The notes below the pieces were generated by a model. It was not told the DNA's origin. It ran no database searches and saw only the letters and a program-made list of their open reading frames with translations. A stretch of 64,000 nt of DNA from Rhizomys pruinosus (taxonomy: Eukaryota > Chordata > Mammalia > Rodentia > Spalacidae): positions 229,074 to 293,073 of the forward strand of contig VZQC01009573.1 of assembly GCA_009823505.1 (NCBI GenBank), read 5' to 3'. The translations under genes were made by a program, and so were the position numbers. Positions 44,301 to 56,239 of the stretch are shown piece by piece (position 1 is the first letter of the stretch; every line of letters starts with the position of its first letter).

Positions 44301-45750
44301 GAGCTTGTAGCCCCAGCCTGTATAAGGCAGAAATACCAGCCCGATAGCCTCATGCTAAGGAAATTCCACTAATCTCATAAAACTCCCGGCAGCAGCATGT
44401 GAGAAAGCTACATATTTCAGGCCTCATTCTCTGAACTAATAATCCCTAAAGCTCGTGTAGGCTCATCCCCCTTTTCCCTTACTATAATTTTTCTCAAGTA
44501 TTTCTTAGTTCATTCTCCCATTTCTTGTAACTATAGAAATCCATATACCACAAATAGTAAGAACCACTTTCCAGAGAGGAAGAGAAGCTTTCAGAATCAT
44601 ATCATATACAGAAGGAGCACTGGGAATTGTGGCACCCCATGTGCTCAGACATCCCTCGCATACCCAAAGTCTATTATACCACACAAGTATGCCAATATAC
44701 CATAACTTTCTCCTTTCTGCATCTCCCAATCAGTGAACTGTGATAAGCCACAGCAGATAGGATCTTGTCTGGACACAATGCTTGCACATAAAAGGCTTGT
44801 ATATTGTTTATGGATGACTCTATTATAAGCATTCAAATGGAAGGAGCTATCAGAAAAGGTGGCTCTTTAGGACCCCTTTTTTGTATTAGAGAAAGCTATT
44901 CTTTATTACAAGTATTCTACACAAGAGCAAAGAGAAAGGAAAGAGGGAAGGCAAGAAGGCATTTTCTATTTAAGAAATTAAAGAACAAAATATATAGATG
45001 AAACAAATATTGTTACAGGCAAGGAACCCAACTTCTACTTGAATATTTCCTTTTATATTCATCACATTGCTCCTTATAAGAATATGAACCCTGGTTTTTG
45101 ACTGAGAAATAAAATGGCTATCAGACATATAAAGTGTCATATAAAAGTTTTTTTTTTAATCTGGGATGTCACATAGTACCATTGAAGAGTTCAAAGTTAC
45201 TTAGAACCCTAATTCATGCTTACCCAGCTGGGATCCTTAGGCAGAACTGGAAGTTTCTGTTAAAAAATAATAGCAGAGAAAATATTTTTGATTTTCTATT
45301 TTTCTTAGTTTTTAATAGTAGAAATGTCTGTCACTGCATTTGCATAATTTTTCTAGCATTAACTATTCCCTTGATGCAATATTGATACTAAGGCTTTTGC
45401 ATTTGACTAGAGCTCACTTTTATCCATCTTTATCAAAGCTATGCTTATAATGCATTCATCCACAAACTATATCTAAGTCTCTTATGTGCAAGCATTATAT
45501 CAAGGCAGGATCCCAGACCTCAGACTCTGATAAGCTCATGTGAAAGTCACATAGATGATTAATTATTACAGTACATACCATCTCATGATTAACTGTTGTG
45601 ATAGATGAAGGAAAGAGGACATTTCATCAAATAGGGTCAAGGACTCTTTCTCCAGTGGATGCTCAGCTATGCTTCAAAGAGTGAATAGGAAACAGACCAA
45701 GGAAGGAGACAGACATTGTGTGAACACATGACAAATTACAGTGAGATTGC
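41348..45750. other. 4.4 kb without gene or clear SINE
   Basis: The longest SINE-poor stretch of the window. It contains a 23-bp tandem doublet (GCATTTCTTTGTAGGCCATT..., about 43,698-43,745) and purine-rich DNA at 41,800-42,200. No coding frame of recognisable identity is present. Confidence 0.45.
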
Positions 45751-45754
45751 CATA

Positions 45755-46095
45755 GCTTCTGTGACAAAGTAGCACAGAATGGTGATTTAAAGGATAGAAA
45801 TTTGTTCTTTCATGATTCTAGAGACTAGAAGTCTAAAATTAAAGTTGCTTCTGAGGACTCTGAGGAAAGGATCTATCTGTTCTATTTCCTTGACTTTTAG
45901 AGAACCATATTCCTTTTCTGCCCCCCCCACCCCCCATGACTTCCTTCTATGATAATTCTATCTCTTGCTTTCATATTGGAATTTTATTTTGGATTACCTC
46001 TGTGAAGACATTGTTTCCAAATAAGGTTACAGTCTAAGATGATGGGGATTCGGTTCAATATAAAAATTGAAGGAAAACTGAATTCAGCTCGTGGT
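45755..46095 (+). repeat. Ancient mammalian LTR-like repeat (MLT/MST type, tentative)
   Basis: GACAAAGTAGCACAGAATGG, GATTCTAGAGACTAGAAGTC, CTTCTGAGGACTCTGAGGAA and, at the far end, TTGTTTCCAAATAAGGTTAC follow the order of a common old mammalian MaLR-like repeat. Confidence 0.55.
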
Positions 46096-46138
46096 AAGTT
46101 TTCATTTCAAAATGGTGGAGTAAAGATGTTTGTACTCA

Positions 46139-46394
46139 AAGATTACCCTAAATGGACTGGAGAGATGGCTCAGTGGTTAAGAGCACTGGCTGCTCTTACA
46201 GAGAACTTGGGTTTGGTTCCCAATACCCACACAGCAGCTAACAACTCTATAGAAATCCAGTTCTAGAGGCTCTGATTCCCTCTTCTGGCCCCTGTGGGCA
46301 CTGCACAACATGGGTACACTTACATACAAGTGGGCAATACATTCATACTCATAAAAATAAATAAATCCAAAAAAAGTTTTAAGATTACCCTAAA
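46139..46394 (+). mobile_element. B2 SINE
   Basis: Body 46,153-46,380, with the 14-bp duplication AAGATTACCCTAAA (46,139-46,152 and 46,381-46,394). Confidence 0.95.
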
Positions 46395-46594
46395 CAGAAA
46401 GAAAAAAAAAAACTTTATTTTTCAAACTCAAGAGATGTCTCTACTCACAGATGGAAATCTATGAAGTCAAATTAGATGAAGAAACAGAAAGTGATTTAAG
46501 AAAAGACCAAAAGACATGTTGGCCAGAGAATAGAAAACAATGCATTAATTACTTTTCTCCTTTTTATGACAAAATTCCTGACAAGAAGCAGTTT

Positions 46595-46851
46595 AAAGAA
46601 GCAAGGGGGGCTGGAGAGATGGCCTAGCGGTTAAGAGTACCGACTGCTCTTGGAGAGGACCTGGGTTCGATCCCCAGCATCCACATGGCAGCTGAGAACC
46701 CTCTTTAACTCCAGTTCCAGGGGAATCTGACACCCTCTTCTGACCTCCGAGGCATTGCATGATATGGGTGCACAAACCTACATGCAGACACTACATTCAT
46801 ATACATACAAAAATAAATAAAATTTTAAAAAATGAAAAAAAGAAGCAAGGG
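46595..46851 (+). mobile_element. B2 SINE
   Basis: Body 46,608-46,838, with the 13-bp duplication AAAGAAGCAAGGG (46,595-46,607 and 46,839-46,851). Confidence 0.95.
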
Positions 46852-47034
46852 ATTAGCTAGGTGTGGTGGCACACACCTTTAATCCTAGCACTTGGGAGGC
46901 AGAGGCAGGAGGATCTCTGTGAGTTCAAGCCAGCCTGATCTACATAGAGAGTTCCAGGACAGTGGGGATTATATAGGGAAACCCTATCTCAAAAAGGCCA
47001 ATAAAGAAAAAGAAAAAGAAGATACAAGGGATTA
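46846..47034 (+). mobile_element. B1 SINE
   Basis: Body 46,856-47,024, with the 10-bp duplication CAAGGGATTA (46,846-46,855 and 47,025-47,034). Its left target copy overlaps the B2's right target copy. Confidence 0.93.
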
Positions 47035-47325
47035 TTCTGGCTTACAGTTCAAAGGGTCACATTCTACCACAGCGTGGAAGGCAAGACAGCCTGAACAGAT
47101 GGCAGGCTGTCATACTTCCTCCAGCCAGGAAGAAGAGAGTGAACAGTAATGGGGCCAAACTATCAAACCTCAAGGTGCACCCCAGAGACCCACTTCCTCC
47201 AGCAGAGCTCTCTCTACCTCCTGAACATTCCATAACCCTCCCAGTCAGTGCCATGAGCTGGGGGACAGGTATTCAGACACATGAGCCTACAGTGGATCTT
47301 TCACATTCAAACCACAGAACAGAGA

Positions 47326-48415
47326 AGCCAGTTTTTCCCACAGTGTAGCAGGAGGGCATAAGAAATAAATATTCCCAATGGCTCACAAGAGGGTGAAAGA
47401 AAGAAATTGTTAGAAAGTCTCAGAAGAAGATATTTACCCCATATGCCCCTTCTTGCCCTGAAAATTTGAGATATAATTCTCCCAGACCCAACAGGAAATC
47501 AAAAGTGTATTTCCTGGAAAAAAAAATGAAACCAGATACACCAATTGCAGAAGGCAGCAATGGTAAAATGCCAGGTGGAGTAGAGAAGGGCTTGCGTAAG
47601 AGCCTGCATATGGGTGCCCTTATGTGAAACTGTCATCTGCTTCCTGCACTGTTATTTCTAAAAGGAGAAAGGTGACAGATTCTTTTTAAAGCAACAGAAG
47701 AGACCTAGAAAATTAAAAGCTTTACCTTCTTTTACAAAAACAATCAAATCAGTATTAACAGAGGATAAAGTCAAGAAAGTGTGTCAGAAAGTAAGAAGAG
47801 TATGTAGCTGAAGATAAATTAATAGAGAAGAATATTTAAAAGAAAAAAGTTAGAAGATAAATCCAGGTAGCCTGGGATTGGAATAATAGGAATTCTATAA
47901 GGAGAAAATGAAGGAAAATGAATCAAAGAAATAATATAATAAAGTCATATAGAACTAGAAATGAGATTCCAAATTGAAAATGAATAATAAAAAACCCTCA
48001 CATTAAATTACATCATTACAGAATATCAGAATAAAGGAAGATAGTGAAATATTTTCAGGAGGACATTTAAAAAGCTCTTCTAAAAGAACTGAGATTCAGT
48101 TGGCCTCAACGTTGTCAAGAGCCAGTAATGAACTGTGAAAGAACAAGGCCATCAATACTCTGAAGAAAAAATTCTCTCCATTTTGGAATAGCAAACAGTT
48201 AAATTGCAAGCAAAATTTGAGGGAGGAATAAAGGTAGTTTCAGACATGGAAAGTTGCACAGATTTGCCCGCCATATATCTTCTCTTGGGAAACTACTAAA
48301 TAATACGCTACACTAAAACAAAGAAATAAAGCAAGAAAATAAAAGGAGATCCAGAAATCGAAGATAAAAAAATCAAGATAAAAAAGCACTAAAAGCAATT
48401 CCCAAGATGACCTGA
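47326..48415. other. No gene seen
   Basis: Purine-rich unique-looking DNA, without supported features. Confidence 0.4.
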
Positions 48416-48417
48416 GC

Positions 48418-48565
48418 TCAGTCCTTCTCAACCTTAGCTGCACTTTAGAACCACCTTGGGTGCTTTAAAAATCCTGAGATCGAGACCCACTACAGCTGGG
48501 TCTCTGGGGGATGTGACCCAGGTATCAACAATTTTTAAAGCTCCCCAGATAAGTTCACTGAGCAG
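48418..48565 (+). repeat. MER5-like DNA transposon remnant
   Basis: CAGTCCTTCTCAACCTTAGC, GAACCACCTTGGGTGCTTTA and TATCAACAATTTTTAAAGCT resemble the MER5A group of non-autonomous hAT elements, diverged. Confidence 0.55.
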
Positions 48566-48569
48566 AGGA

Positions 48570-49610
48570 GGCTCTGACCTGTTGTGTTAAAGGAAAGTCC
48601 CAGAACAATTCCTGTGTGGTGAGCCTGAAGAATGAGTGGAGCCTCATTCAGAGCAGGACTGAAGTGGGATTGGAACAGGGGAGAGAAGAACCGACAAGGT
48701 AGCTGACGCAGGAAGTGAGAACTGGTGTGGAAATTTGCAGCATGAGCATTTGGTAGAACACCCCCAAAGCTAAAGACAGCTTCCCTTGGATATTTGATTA
48801 GGAAAATATAAAAATAAAGTAAGATGTTTTCAAATTTTTAAGCTGTCAAAGACAGAAAATATAACCACAGCTTACTAACTGCCTGGGCATTGAGAAAACA
48901 CTTATCTAGGTCATAATAAAGGGAAGCCCAAGATACTGGTGATATTGTGAGAACATCAAAAAGTGAGTTAGTAAGGTTTAAAACTCATCAAGAGATGCTG
49001 ATATATGTGTTAACATATATTGCCAAATTTAAAAAAAAGAAAAGGAAAAAGGAAACAGTTATAGAGTGGGCTCAGTGGTCTCCCAAAGATACTTCCATTC
49101 TAATTCTAATAATCCCTAGAATTTGCTAATATTACTTCATATGGCAAAATAAACTACAAAAGGTAAAGATCTTAAGATGGGAAGACTAGCTTGAACTGCC
49201 CAGGTAGACACAATGTAATCACAAGGGCCTGCAAAGAGCAGAGGCTGGAGTGGTATAGCATGGGACAGGGAGCCACAAGAGGCTTCGAGAGGCAAGACAC
49301 AGGTGTCCCTGGCTCCTGCCAACATTTCAAGACACAGGTGTTCCTGGCTCCTCACAAGGAGTCAGCCCTGCTGACATGTCAATTGTTGCACCTTCAAACT
49401 CATTTTGGGTTTCTAGCCCCTCAAAGTGTAAAAGAACAAATCTGTGTTCTATCAGGGCACTAAATCTGTGGCGGTTTATTATAGCAATGGGAAATACAAG
49501 GACTTTGAGGGATTAAAGCGCAAGCAGAAAAAAACAGAGCAGGGAGCACAGAGACATTTGAGCATCATTTGACATTTTAAAAGAAAGAACATGTGACCCA
49601 TGGATAAATA
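48570..49610. other. No gene seen
   Basis: Contains a near-duplicate AAGACACAGGTGT(C/T)CCTGGCTCCT at about 49,293 and 49,330. Otherwise nothing supported. Confidence 0.35.
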
Positions 49611-49790
49611 TGAGAATAACCAGCCAGGCATGGTAGTACATGCCTTTAATCCCAGCACTGAGGAGGCAAGGGCAGGTGGGTCTCTGTGCGTTTAAGGCCA
49701 GCCTGGTCTACATAGCAAATTCTAGGCTAGCTGAGGCTACAGGGAGATCCTGTCTCAAAAAGACCAAAATAAAACAACTGAGAATAACCA
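49611..49790 (+). mobile_element. B1 SINE
   Basis: Body 49,623-49,778, with the 12-bp duplication TGAGAATAACCA (49,611-49,622 and 49,779-49,790). Confidence 0.95.
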
Positions 49791-49917
49791 CCAAGTGTGC
49801 AGAACAGAGTGAGCACACAGCTAGGGAGGCTGAACCACAGAGCAGCTTCCCTCAAACGTAAACATGCACATAAGTCACCCATGGGTGATGTTAAACTGCA
49901 GGTTCTGGCTCAGAAGC

Positions 49918-50181
49918 TCTGCTATGGAGCTGGAGGGATGGCTCAGTGGTTAAGAGCACCTCTTGCAGAGGACCAGCATTCAATTCCAGTAATACACGTG
50001 GTTACTGGAATTGAATGCTGGTCCTCTGCAAGCTAATGACAATCAGTAACTCCAGTTTCAGGGGATCCAACACCCTCTGCTGACCTTCACAGGCCCTGCA
50101 CGATGTGGGTGCACTTACGCACATGCAGGCAGTACAATCATAAACATAAAATAGAAATAATTTTTAAAATGTCTGCTTTGG
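49918..50181 (+). mobile_element. B2 SINE with a perfect internal inverted repeat
   Basis: Body about 49,928-50,171. The flanking sites TCTGCTATGG and TCTGCTTTGG are an imperfect target duplication. The head and tail are normal B2. Between them, 49,962-49,992 is followed after a 9-base spacer by its exact reverse complement, 50,002-50,032. Outside the arms the B2 resumes at AATGACAATCAGTAACTCCA. Confidence 0.93.
49962..50032. repeat. 31-bp perfect inverted repeat, 9-base loop
   Basis: The left arm begins CTTGCAGAGGACCAGCATTC and the right arm ends GAATGCTGGTCCTCTGCAAG. All 31 positions pair. The arm covers the B-box part of the B2 tRNA-like promoter. Confidence 0.98.
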
Positions 50182-50394
50182 GATTTGACATCAGCATCTC
50201 TATCTGCTTCCAGGTGACACCAACACTGCAGGTCCGAGGGTCACACCTGGAATAGCAGAAGTCTAGACTCGAGGCCAGTCCTGCAGACCTTTGAGGACTG
50301 GCCGCAGATTTAGAGAATCTGAAGAGAAACAACCAGAGAGAATCAAGGAATGGGAGGGAGTGCGGTAAGGTGATAGAGGTGGGCAGAAGGGCAG

Positions 50395-50560
50395 ACAACA
50401 GCAAGCGCACTGGACCTAGGCTAAGGTGTTTGATTTTAACTCTGAAGATACTGGGAACTGGTTAACGGATTCCAGGAGAGGAAGAACAGGATGCAAGTTC
50501 TGAAAATCCTGATTCTTTGCAGAAGGGTAAACAAGCCCAGGGACTAGACATTGTTTAGAA
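50395..50560 (+). repeat. Ancient mammalian repeat fragment (tentative)
   Basis: GGTGTTTGATTTTAACTCTG and AGGAAGAACAGGATGCAAGT recall the old repeat noted at 4,160-4,990. Confidence 0.35.
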
Positions 50561-50619
50561 GGGAGCTACAAATGGAGCTGAGAGTGCTAACAGTTGAGGA
50601 AGGAAGGTCTTCCACAGCA

Positions 50620-50621
50620 CC

Positions 50622-50706
<85 letters not shown>
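50620..50706. repeat. (AC)n(AG)n compound microsatellite
   Basis: About 20 AC pairs directly followed by about 22 AG pairs, without interruptions. Confidence 0.98.
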
Positions 50707-50707
<1 letters not shown>

Positions 50708-51009
50708 ATCCACGTACACGTGAATGCTGCAGATATCTTTCGTCTGAAGTCCTAAACCTTGGGGAGTTTTCTTGGAACACCCAAAGGAATTTCCTTGCAG
50801 CTTTCTTCATCTACATAATTACATAGATTTATTAATCCTTATCTTCTAATGGCAGATACATGTTCAAATTAGAAAAGTGTGTAAGAATTCTAAGGAAGAT
50901 AACCCGTGCCTGGCACTGAAATTTTCATTTTAATAACCCATGTCTTCTGGGAGCTGCATTGTACACCTATGGAGGGTACGTCTGTTCAAACTCCTTTAAA
51001 ATGTATTTT

Positions 51010-51300
51010 TTTAATTAGCGTATGGAGGGGCCCAACTCCTAGCTGAGGTGCTATTGACAGTTGATGCTGATGAGGGGAGAGTCTTTTCTTAGGTGTGGCC
51101 ACTGGGTGGTGGCCCACGCTCCTGTGGACAGACAGCATGAAGTGAACTCAGATGGTTATGAAAAGAAAAGATATAAAGTTAAGAGGGATGTGCATTAGGA
51201 ATATTGGAGTAAGGAGTGGGAGTAGATATGATTCAAGATACATTGACTATATGTCTGAAATGTAAGAATACCTTTAAAACATTATTTTAAAAAATGTGTA
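51010..51300 (+). mobile_element. Old L1 3' UTR remnant (Lx-like, tentative)
   Basis: GGCCACTGGGTGGTGGCCCA, CAGCATGAAGTGAACTCAGA and a purine-rich stretch before an A-rich end resemble old rodent L1 3' UTRs. Confidence 0.45.
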
Positions 51301-52180
51301 GGAAGAAAATTTTTCAGGTAAGTTACTTAAGGAGCATAATTAAAATTAGAACAATAACAATCTAAATTCTTTCAGTTCCTCATATACATACAGAGGAGAG
51401 TTATACATATTTCATATTCTACACATTGACTGGGTACCCTCTTAACAGAAAAAAAATGTTTTTCACAGAAGCGCAGTATACATATTTTACTTTCCTAAAG
51501 CATTAGAAATGGTTCCACGCAGCGTTCTCAGAATAATTCTATGCATATGAATAAGACGGAATGAAAAGAGTACAGTAGGGGTAAAAACTCTATTAAATTT
51601 ATCGAACCCCAACAACTTATTAATAGGTTGGTGTCACAGTAGAAGAGCTCTTGCATGGAGTTCATCAGGAACCCATCCTGGGGCTGATATTGCTCCATAT
51701 TTTCCATTGATAGCTTTGGGGATGGTGTAATGCATGCACTAATTGATCTGCAGAATATGCAGCTCTGGGAGACTTGGCTAATGCTTTGGATGACAGAATT
51801 AACAGTCGGGATGCTCTTGTGAAATCAGAGAAATGAGCTGGAATCAATAGAGCAAGAAAGCACAGTTCTGCTCCATGTTTTAAATCATAGGATTCAGAAG
51901 AGCCTCCCCCGATTAAAAAGCAAGACTCCACGACAGCAAAACCTCAAGCACCCCAATTCCTTTGTCTGCCCCACTTGCTTCCTCACTGCCACAGGACATC
52001 CAGACATGTTTATGACTGTCATCTACACATGTTTAAGTTTATAAGCTGCAGTTTTTCAATTCTTCTCCCCAGAATCCTGCATTGAGGAGAGAGACATTAT
52101 GGATTTTTGTTGACACAATTCGTAGAGCCCACACTCACTAGCTCAGAGGATGTGACACTCCATCAAAACCAGGGTTAAAA
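51301..52180. other. No feature
   Basis: No coding frame or repeat that I can support. Confidence 0.4.
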
Positions 52181-52422
52181 TCAAGGGGCTGGAGAGATAG
52201 CCTAGTGGTTAAGAGCACCAACTGCTCTTGCAGAGGACCTGGGTTCGATCCCCAGCACCCACGTGGTGGCTGAGAACCATCTTTAACTCCAGTTCCAGGG
52301 GAATCTGACACCTTCCTCTGACCTCCGCAGCATTGCATGACATGGGTGCACAAGCCTACATGCAGACAGTACATGCACACACATAAAAAATAAATACAAT
52401 TAAAAAAAATCAAATAAGGAAT
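52178..52422 (+). mobile_element. B2 SINE
   Basis: GGGCTGGAGAGATAGCCTAG to ACACACATAAAAAATAAATA. Flanking repeat AAAATCAA at both ends. Confidence 0.93.
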
Positions 52423-53190
52423 GCCTACAGGATGGTAGGCAAGATTTTAATGATCTTTTTCCTAAGAGTATCAAAATGTCTTCCTGGTATTTTAAATGTA
52501 TTCCCAAGTTGAAAAGGGCTTGTTGGGGGCAGGGGGCAATGATCACATTTAACTAACAACTTGGTATTCACCTATCCAAACCCTGACAAAGTAAGACTTT
52601 TTAAAAAATGTAAACCCATTTTTTTTCTTTCAGTTACAACCCTTTCCAAGAATCATCCTTAATTATATTTACTTTTCTGTCTCTAAATTAGCAATCAGTG
52701 ATCAAGTCTGCCATGCTCACCTTCTACCCAGGGTTGCTAAACAACCTAGACAAGAAACCGTCCCACCCAGTTTATCACTGGTATCTTTATTGAGAAAATT
52801 CTTGCTCCTTGTAACTCCTGCCCCTTCCTGGGGTTGCGCCTTTCTCCACTGCACCTAATGACGTCACCTTCCTCAACAGCAGCCATGTTTTTTTCAGCCT
52901 TTATACTTTGGATACTTAGAATGACTCTCTTGATTTTAGCTTCATTCCCCATTAAGCTTCAGCTCAGGTGTCACATCTGCAGGAAGAGTCTGCACACAGC
53001 CTGGCTTAGATGTCTTTTCATGATAAAGCAATGGAGCTTTCTAATTGTAACAAGCCCTATAAAATGCATTGTGTTTTCTAAGTATTAGTTTTTCTCTCTT
53101 ACTTTATTCAGATCTTTTAATGTAAAAACTGAAAGCACTTATATAGAAAAAAGAATTTGAGTGAGGTAAAGGAATCATTGTCAACACAAC
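52423..53190. other. No gene seen
   Basis: No repeat or coding frame that I can support. Confidence 0.4.
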
Positions 53191-53565
53191 ACACACACAA
53201 CTGCCATGTTTATCACAGCCCTGTTCACCATAGCCAAATCATGAAATCAGCCTAAGTGCCCATCAGTGGATGAATGGATAAACAGAGAGGCGCAATGTAG
53301 TATCTTTACCATAAAGAACAAAACAATGCTGTTTTCAGAAAAATTAATTGAACTGGAGATTATCATGTCAAGTGAAATAAGCTATCAAGTGTTTACTCTT
53401 ATATGAAGAATCCAGATTAAGAATTAAAAACATGGGGAGAAGTGGACCAGAATAGAAGACAGAAGAAGGAGCAAGAAAGGGGACAAGAGAGGACAATGGG
53501 AAAGGGGGTTGATGTGATCAAAGTACGTTATATTCATATATGAGATATAATGAGATGTATTATGT
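53190..53565 (+). mobile_element. Old L1 3' end
   Basis: CCATGTTTATCACAGCCCTG, CCCATCAGTGGATGAATGGA, then CATGTCAAGTGAAATAAGC and a purine-rich region match the last part of ORF2 plus 3' UTR in a diverged L1. Several stops interrupt it. Confidence 0.8.
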
Positions 53566-54583
53566 TGTATAAGGTAAGAGATAAGAGAAATCATTTGAGG
53601 GGTTGATGGATGGATGACTGGCTGAGAAGAAAGATTTTTCAGGTGTCCATGATGTGGGAACAAATACAAGCATTATTTTACAGCTGAGGGAGCACTTGGT
53701 ACATGGAGACAGAGTTTCAGGTGAGACTATGCCTAGGCTGCTAGCCTGCTGTGCTGTACCTGTCACTTTGAGTCCTGAATCTACAATCTCTGAACAACTT
53801 GAAAGGTGCCGGACAGCACCGTGCATGATGTTCCACTCACCCATGCTGAGGACTGGGGGTCTCGAGAGGCAATCTGACAGGCCCTTCTGGTCTGCAAGTC
53901 TGTGTCCAGTTTGCTCAAGAACTCCGCAGTTTTGCTACAAGGAACAAACAAGTGTTAGTGTGTTAGTGGCTGCATTAAAAAAATACCATTGCTTATTGTG
54001 CCTTTGGGTACTAGCCTGGACTTTCATGAGGAAAGGACTAAAAATATCCTATAGAAAATGTTAGATAGAGAACAAGAAGCAGTAGAAAATCAAAACAAAA
54101 TGCTTTGTAAGAATGCATGCTTGAACAATAGTTTAAAAAATAAAAACCAGGTTTGTGAAATATGAACCTGGTATTTCATTTTTTGTGCTTTATATTATCA
54201 ACATAGATAAACTCTAAGACTCCATAAGACAATGCCTAATTTCCTATGTGAATATTTCAAGCTTGACATCAGACTTCAGCATAGACCTGTGGAACATTAA
54301 TCTCCATTAACATCTCACTTCAATTTTACATTAAGCCCTTGACACCCAGGGGTCTATCTCTAGTCATACCACCTCCTGCAAGGCTCTCACAGGACACATG
54401 GAGCCCCTAATCTAGCAGTTCTTTCCCATTTATGGGTCATGAACCCTTTGTGATTCTGACATCATAAACAGAACCTCTATCTCCAGACACAGAAAGGCAC
54501 CCCACCTCACACACACCTTCACATCCAATTCAAGGGAAGGGATAAATCTCCTTTCTCATCTCAGAGGTTAAAAAGTGCCACTT
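53566..54583. other. No gene supported
   Basis: A short segment at about 53,687-53,723 sits between an acceptor-like TTATTTTACAG and a donor-like CAGGTGAGA, but at 36 bases with no identity I treat it as chance. Confidence 0.35.
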
Positions 54584-54900
54584 GGGCTGGATAGATGGCT
54601 CAGGAGCTAGAGTCCTTGCCACACAAACATTAGGACTTGAGTTCAGATCTCTAGTACCCACGTAAAGAGTTGAGTATCCTGGCGTGCACTTGGAATCACA
54701 GCACAGGGAAGGCAGAAACAAAAGAATCCCTGGTGCTTCCTGGCTGGCCAGTCTAACCAAATCAGTGAGCAACAGGTTCAGTAAGGATCCTATCTCAAAA
54801 ACTAAGGTAGAATAGAAGAAGCTACCCAGTGTCAATCTTTGCATGTGTGCATATACCTGCACATATGTAAACATAAATAAGTACACACACATTCATAACC
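54584..54900 (+). mobile_element. B4 SINE
   Basis: An ID-like head (GGGCTGGATAGATGGCTCAG), a B1-like body (CACAGCACAGGGAAGGCAGA ... GGATCCTATCTCAAAAACTA) and a CA/TG-rich tail. Confidence 0.8.
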
Positions 54901-54902
54901 CA

Positions 54903-54904
<2 letters not shown>

Positions 54905-54946
<42 letters not shown>
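54905..54946. repeat. (GA)n microsatellite
   Basis: About 20 GA pairs. Confidence 0.97.
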
Positions 54947-54950
<4 letters not shown>

Positions 54951-55545
54951 TATACTGATTCTGACCCACATTTCTGTTTCTTTACAGTTCTGGAAGGTTA
55001 ATCTGCTTTGACTTTTTACTCAGTTATAAAGGTCTTTGTTTTCCGCATAAGCCAAATCACCAGTTTCTCTTCTTACCTGTGTCATGCACAGAACACTGGA
55101 ATTACTTCCTAGGCCTTACTTTAATTATTGCTTCATTCTGTCTACCTTTGATTAATGTCTCCTTTTCCTTTTCCTATGTGATCTGTGGCACCAGAGGCCT
55201 CCTTGAAGCCTGACTTAGATTGCTGCCTACTCTTATGGCCTGAGGCCATCTCGCTCCTCCTCTTCCTCGCCCTCTGCTTCCTAAAATTGTAGGCCTAATG
55301 CTAAGATCTGAGTCATCAATTACTCAGGACACAGGCATCAACGGAAACACGGAGGTCTGGTAAGGACCAATGGCTCCCAGTTTGGAAAACACAATGTAAG
55401 GAATTAGAAATGAAACAGAAATGCCAACATCACGATGAGCAATTTCATAGTTGGAGCATGGCATTTAAACAACTTTCGAAGTCTGAGCTGAGAAGAAAGC
55501 ACTAACGTGAAACAGCACACAACCCCAGGAAGCATAAGACTTCTG
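54947..55545. other. No feature
   Basis: Nothing that I can support. Confidence 0.4.
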
Positions 55546-55718
55546 CTCTTTTTTTTTTTTTTTCTTGGTCTTTTCGAGATAGGGTCTCCCTGTAGTCCCA
55601 GCTGTCCTGTAACTCACTGTGTAGACCAGGCTGGCCTTGAACTCACAAAGATCCACCTGCCTCTGCCTCCCAAGTGCTAGGATTAAAGGTGTGCACCACC
55701 ACGCCTGGCTGCTCTTAC
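55542..55718 (-). mobile_element. B1 SINE, minus strand
   Basis: Complement of B1 from the A-tail (T run, TCTTGGTCTTTTCGAGATAG) to CACCACCACGCCTGGC. CTGCTCTT flanks both ends as a short target repeat. Confidence 0.94.
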
Positions 55719-56235
55719 AGCTTTACAACAAGCAGCCTCTCCATTACCTTACTGATAAAAGACAAAGAGACGAATGACATCACACTTTCTGAAATCAATA
55801 ATTCATAAAGGAGACAGTAGCCAAGAGACTGGACGAGATTTCAGAGTATCCTGAGCTGAGCTGCAGACCGTGGGAGAACAGTGACAGAGATGCACCCTGA
55901 AAAGCTAGGAAGGAGCTTTGGACCAAGATGACTCTATCAGTGTGTCCTGGCCGAAACTTCTTACCTACTGACACCAAGCACAAAGCCTGCCAGAGGGAGA
56001 GCCACCGACTGTACTCTCCCACTCATGACACAAAAGAAAAGCCAGAGGCCATCCATGGGAGTGCAAACAGGGAATTACTGAGGAGGTGGCTTACTCCTAA
56101 GTGATTACTTCTACAGACTAAGTAATTAGCTCTTGAGTTACTAATGTAATTGATCTTCTTTTATTAGCATGGTTCATGATACATAATAGAATTCATTACT
56201 GGTTGAAATGAATTGAAATCCCTGTAATAAAATAA
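55719..56235. other. No feature
   Basis: Nothing that I can support. Confidence 0.4.
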
Positions 56236-56239
56236 AATA

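Larger units (their letters stand above)
46545..47325 (+). repeat. Rodent repeat split by a B2 and a B1
   Basis: The outer sequence (ACAAAATTCCTGACAAGAAG on the left; TTCTGGCTTACAGTTCAAAG, CACTTCCTCCAGCAGAGCTC and ATTCAAACCAC on the right) is a common rodent repeat of the same general kind as 39,258. It was interrupted first by the B2 and then, at the B2's right target copy, by the B1. Confidence 0.6.
49857..50255 (-). repeat. MER5A-like remnant split by a B2
   Basis: GTGATGTTAAACTGCAGGTT on the left and TTTGACATCAGCATCTCTAT ... CCAGGTGACACCAACACTGC on the right resemble the two halves of a MER5A-type element. The orientation given is tentative. Confidence 0.5.

Noticed and set aside
53687..53723. 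36-base segment bounded by acceptor- and donor-like motifs
   Set aside because: Too short, no recognisable peptide and no neighbouring exons. Such motif pairs are expected by chance in 64 kb.
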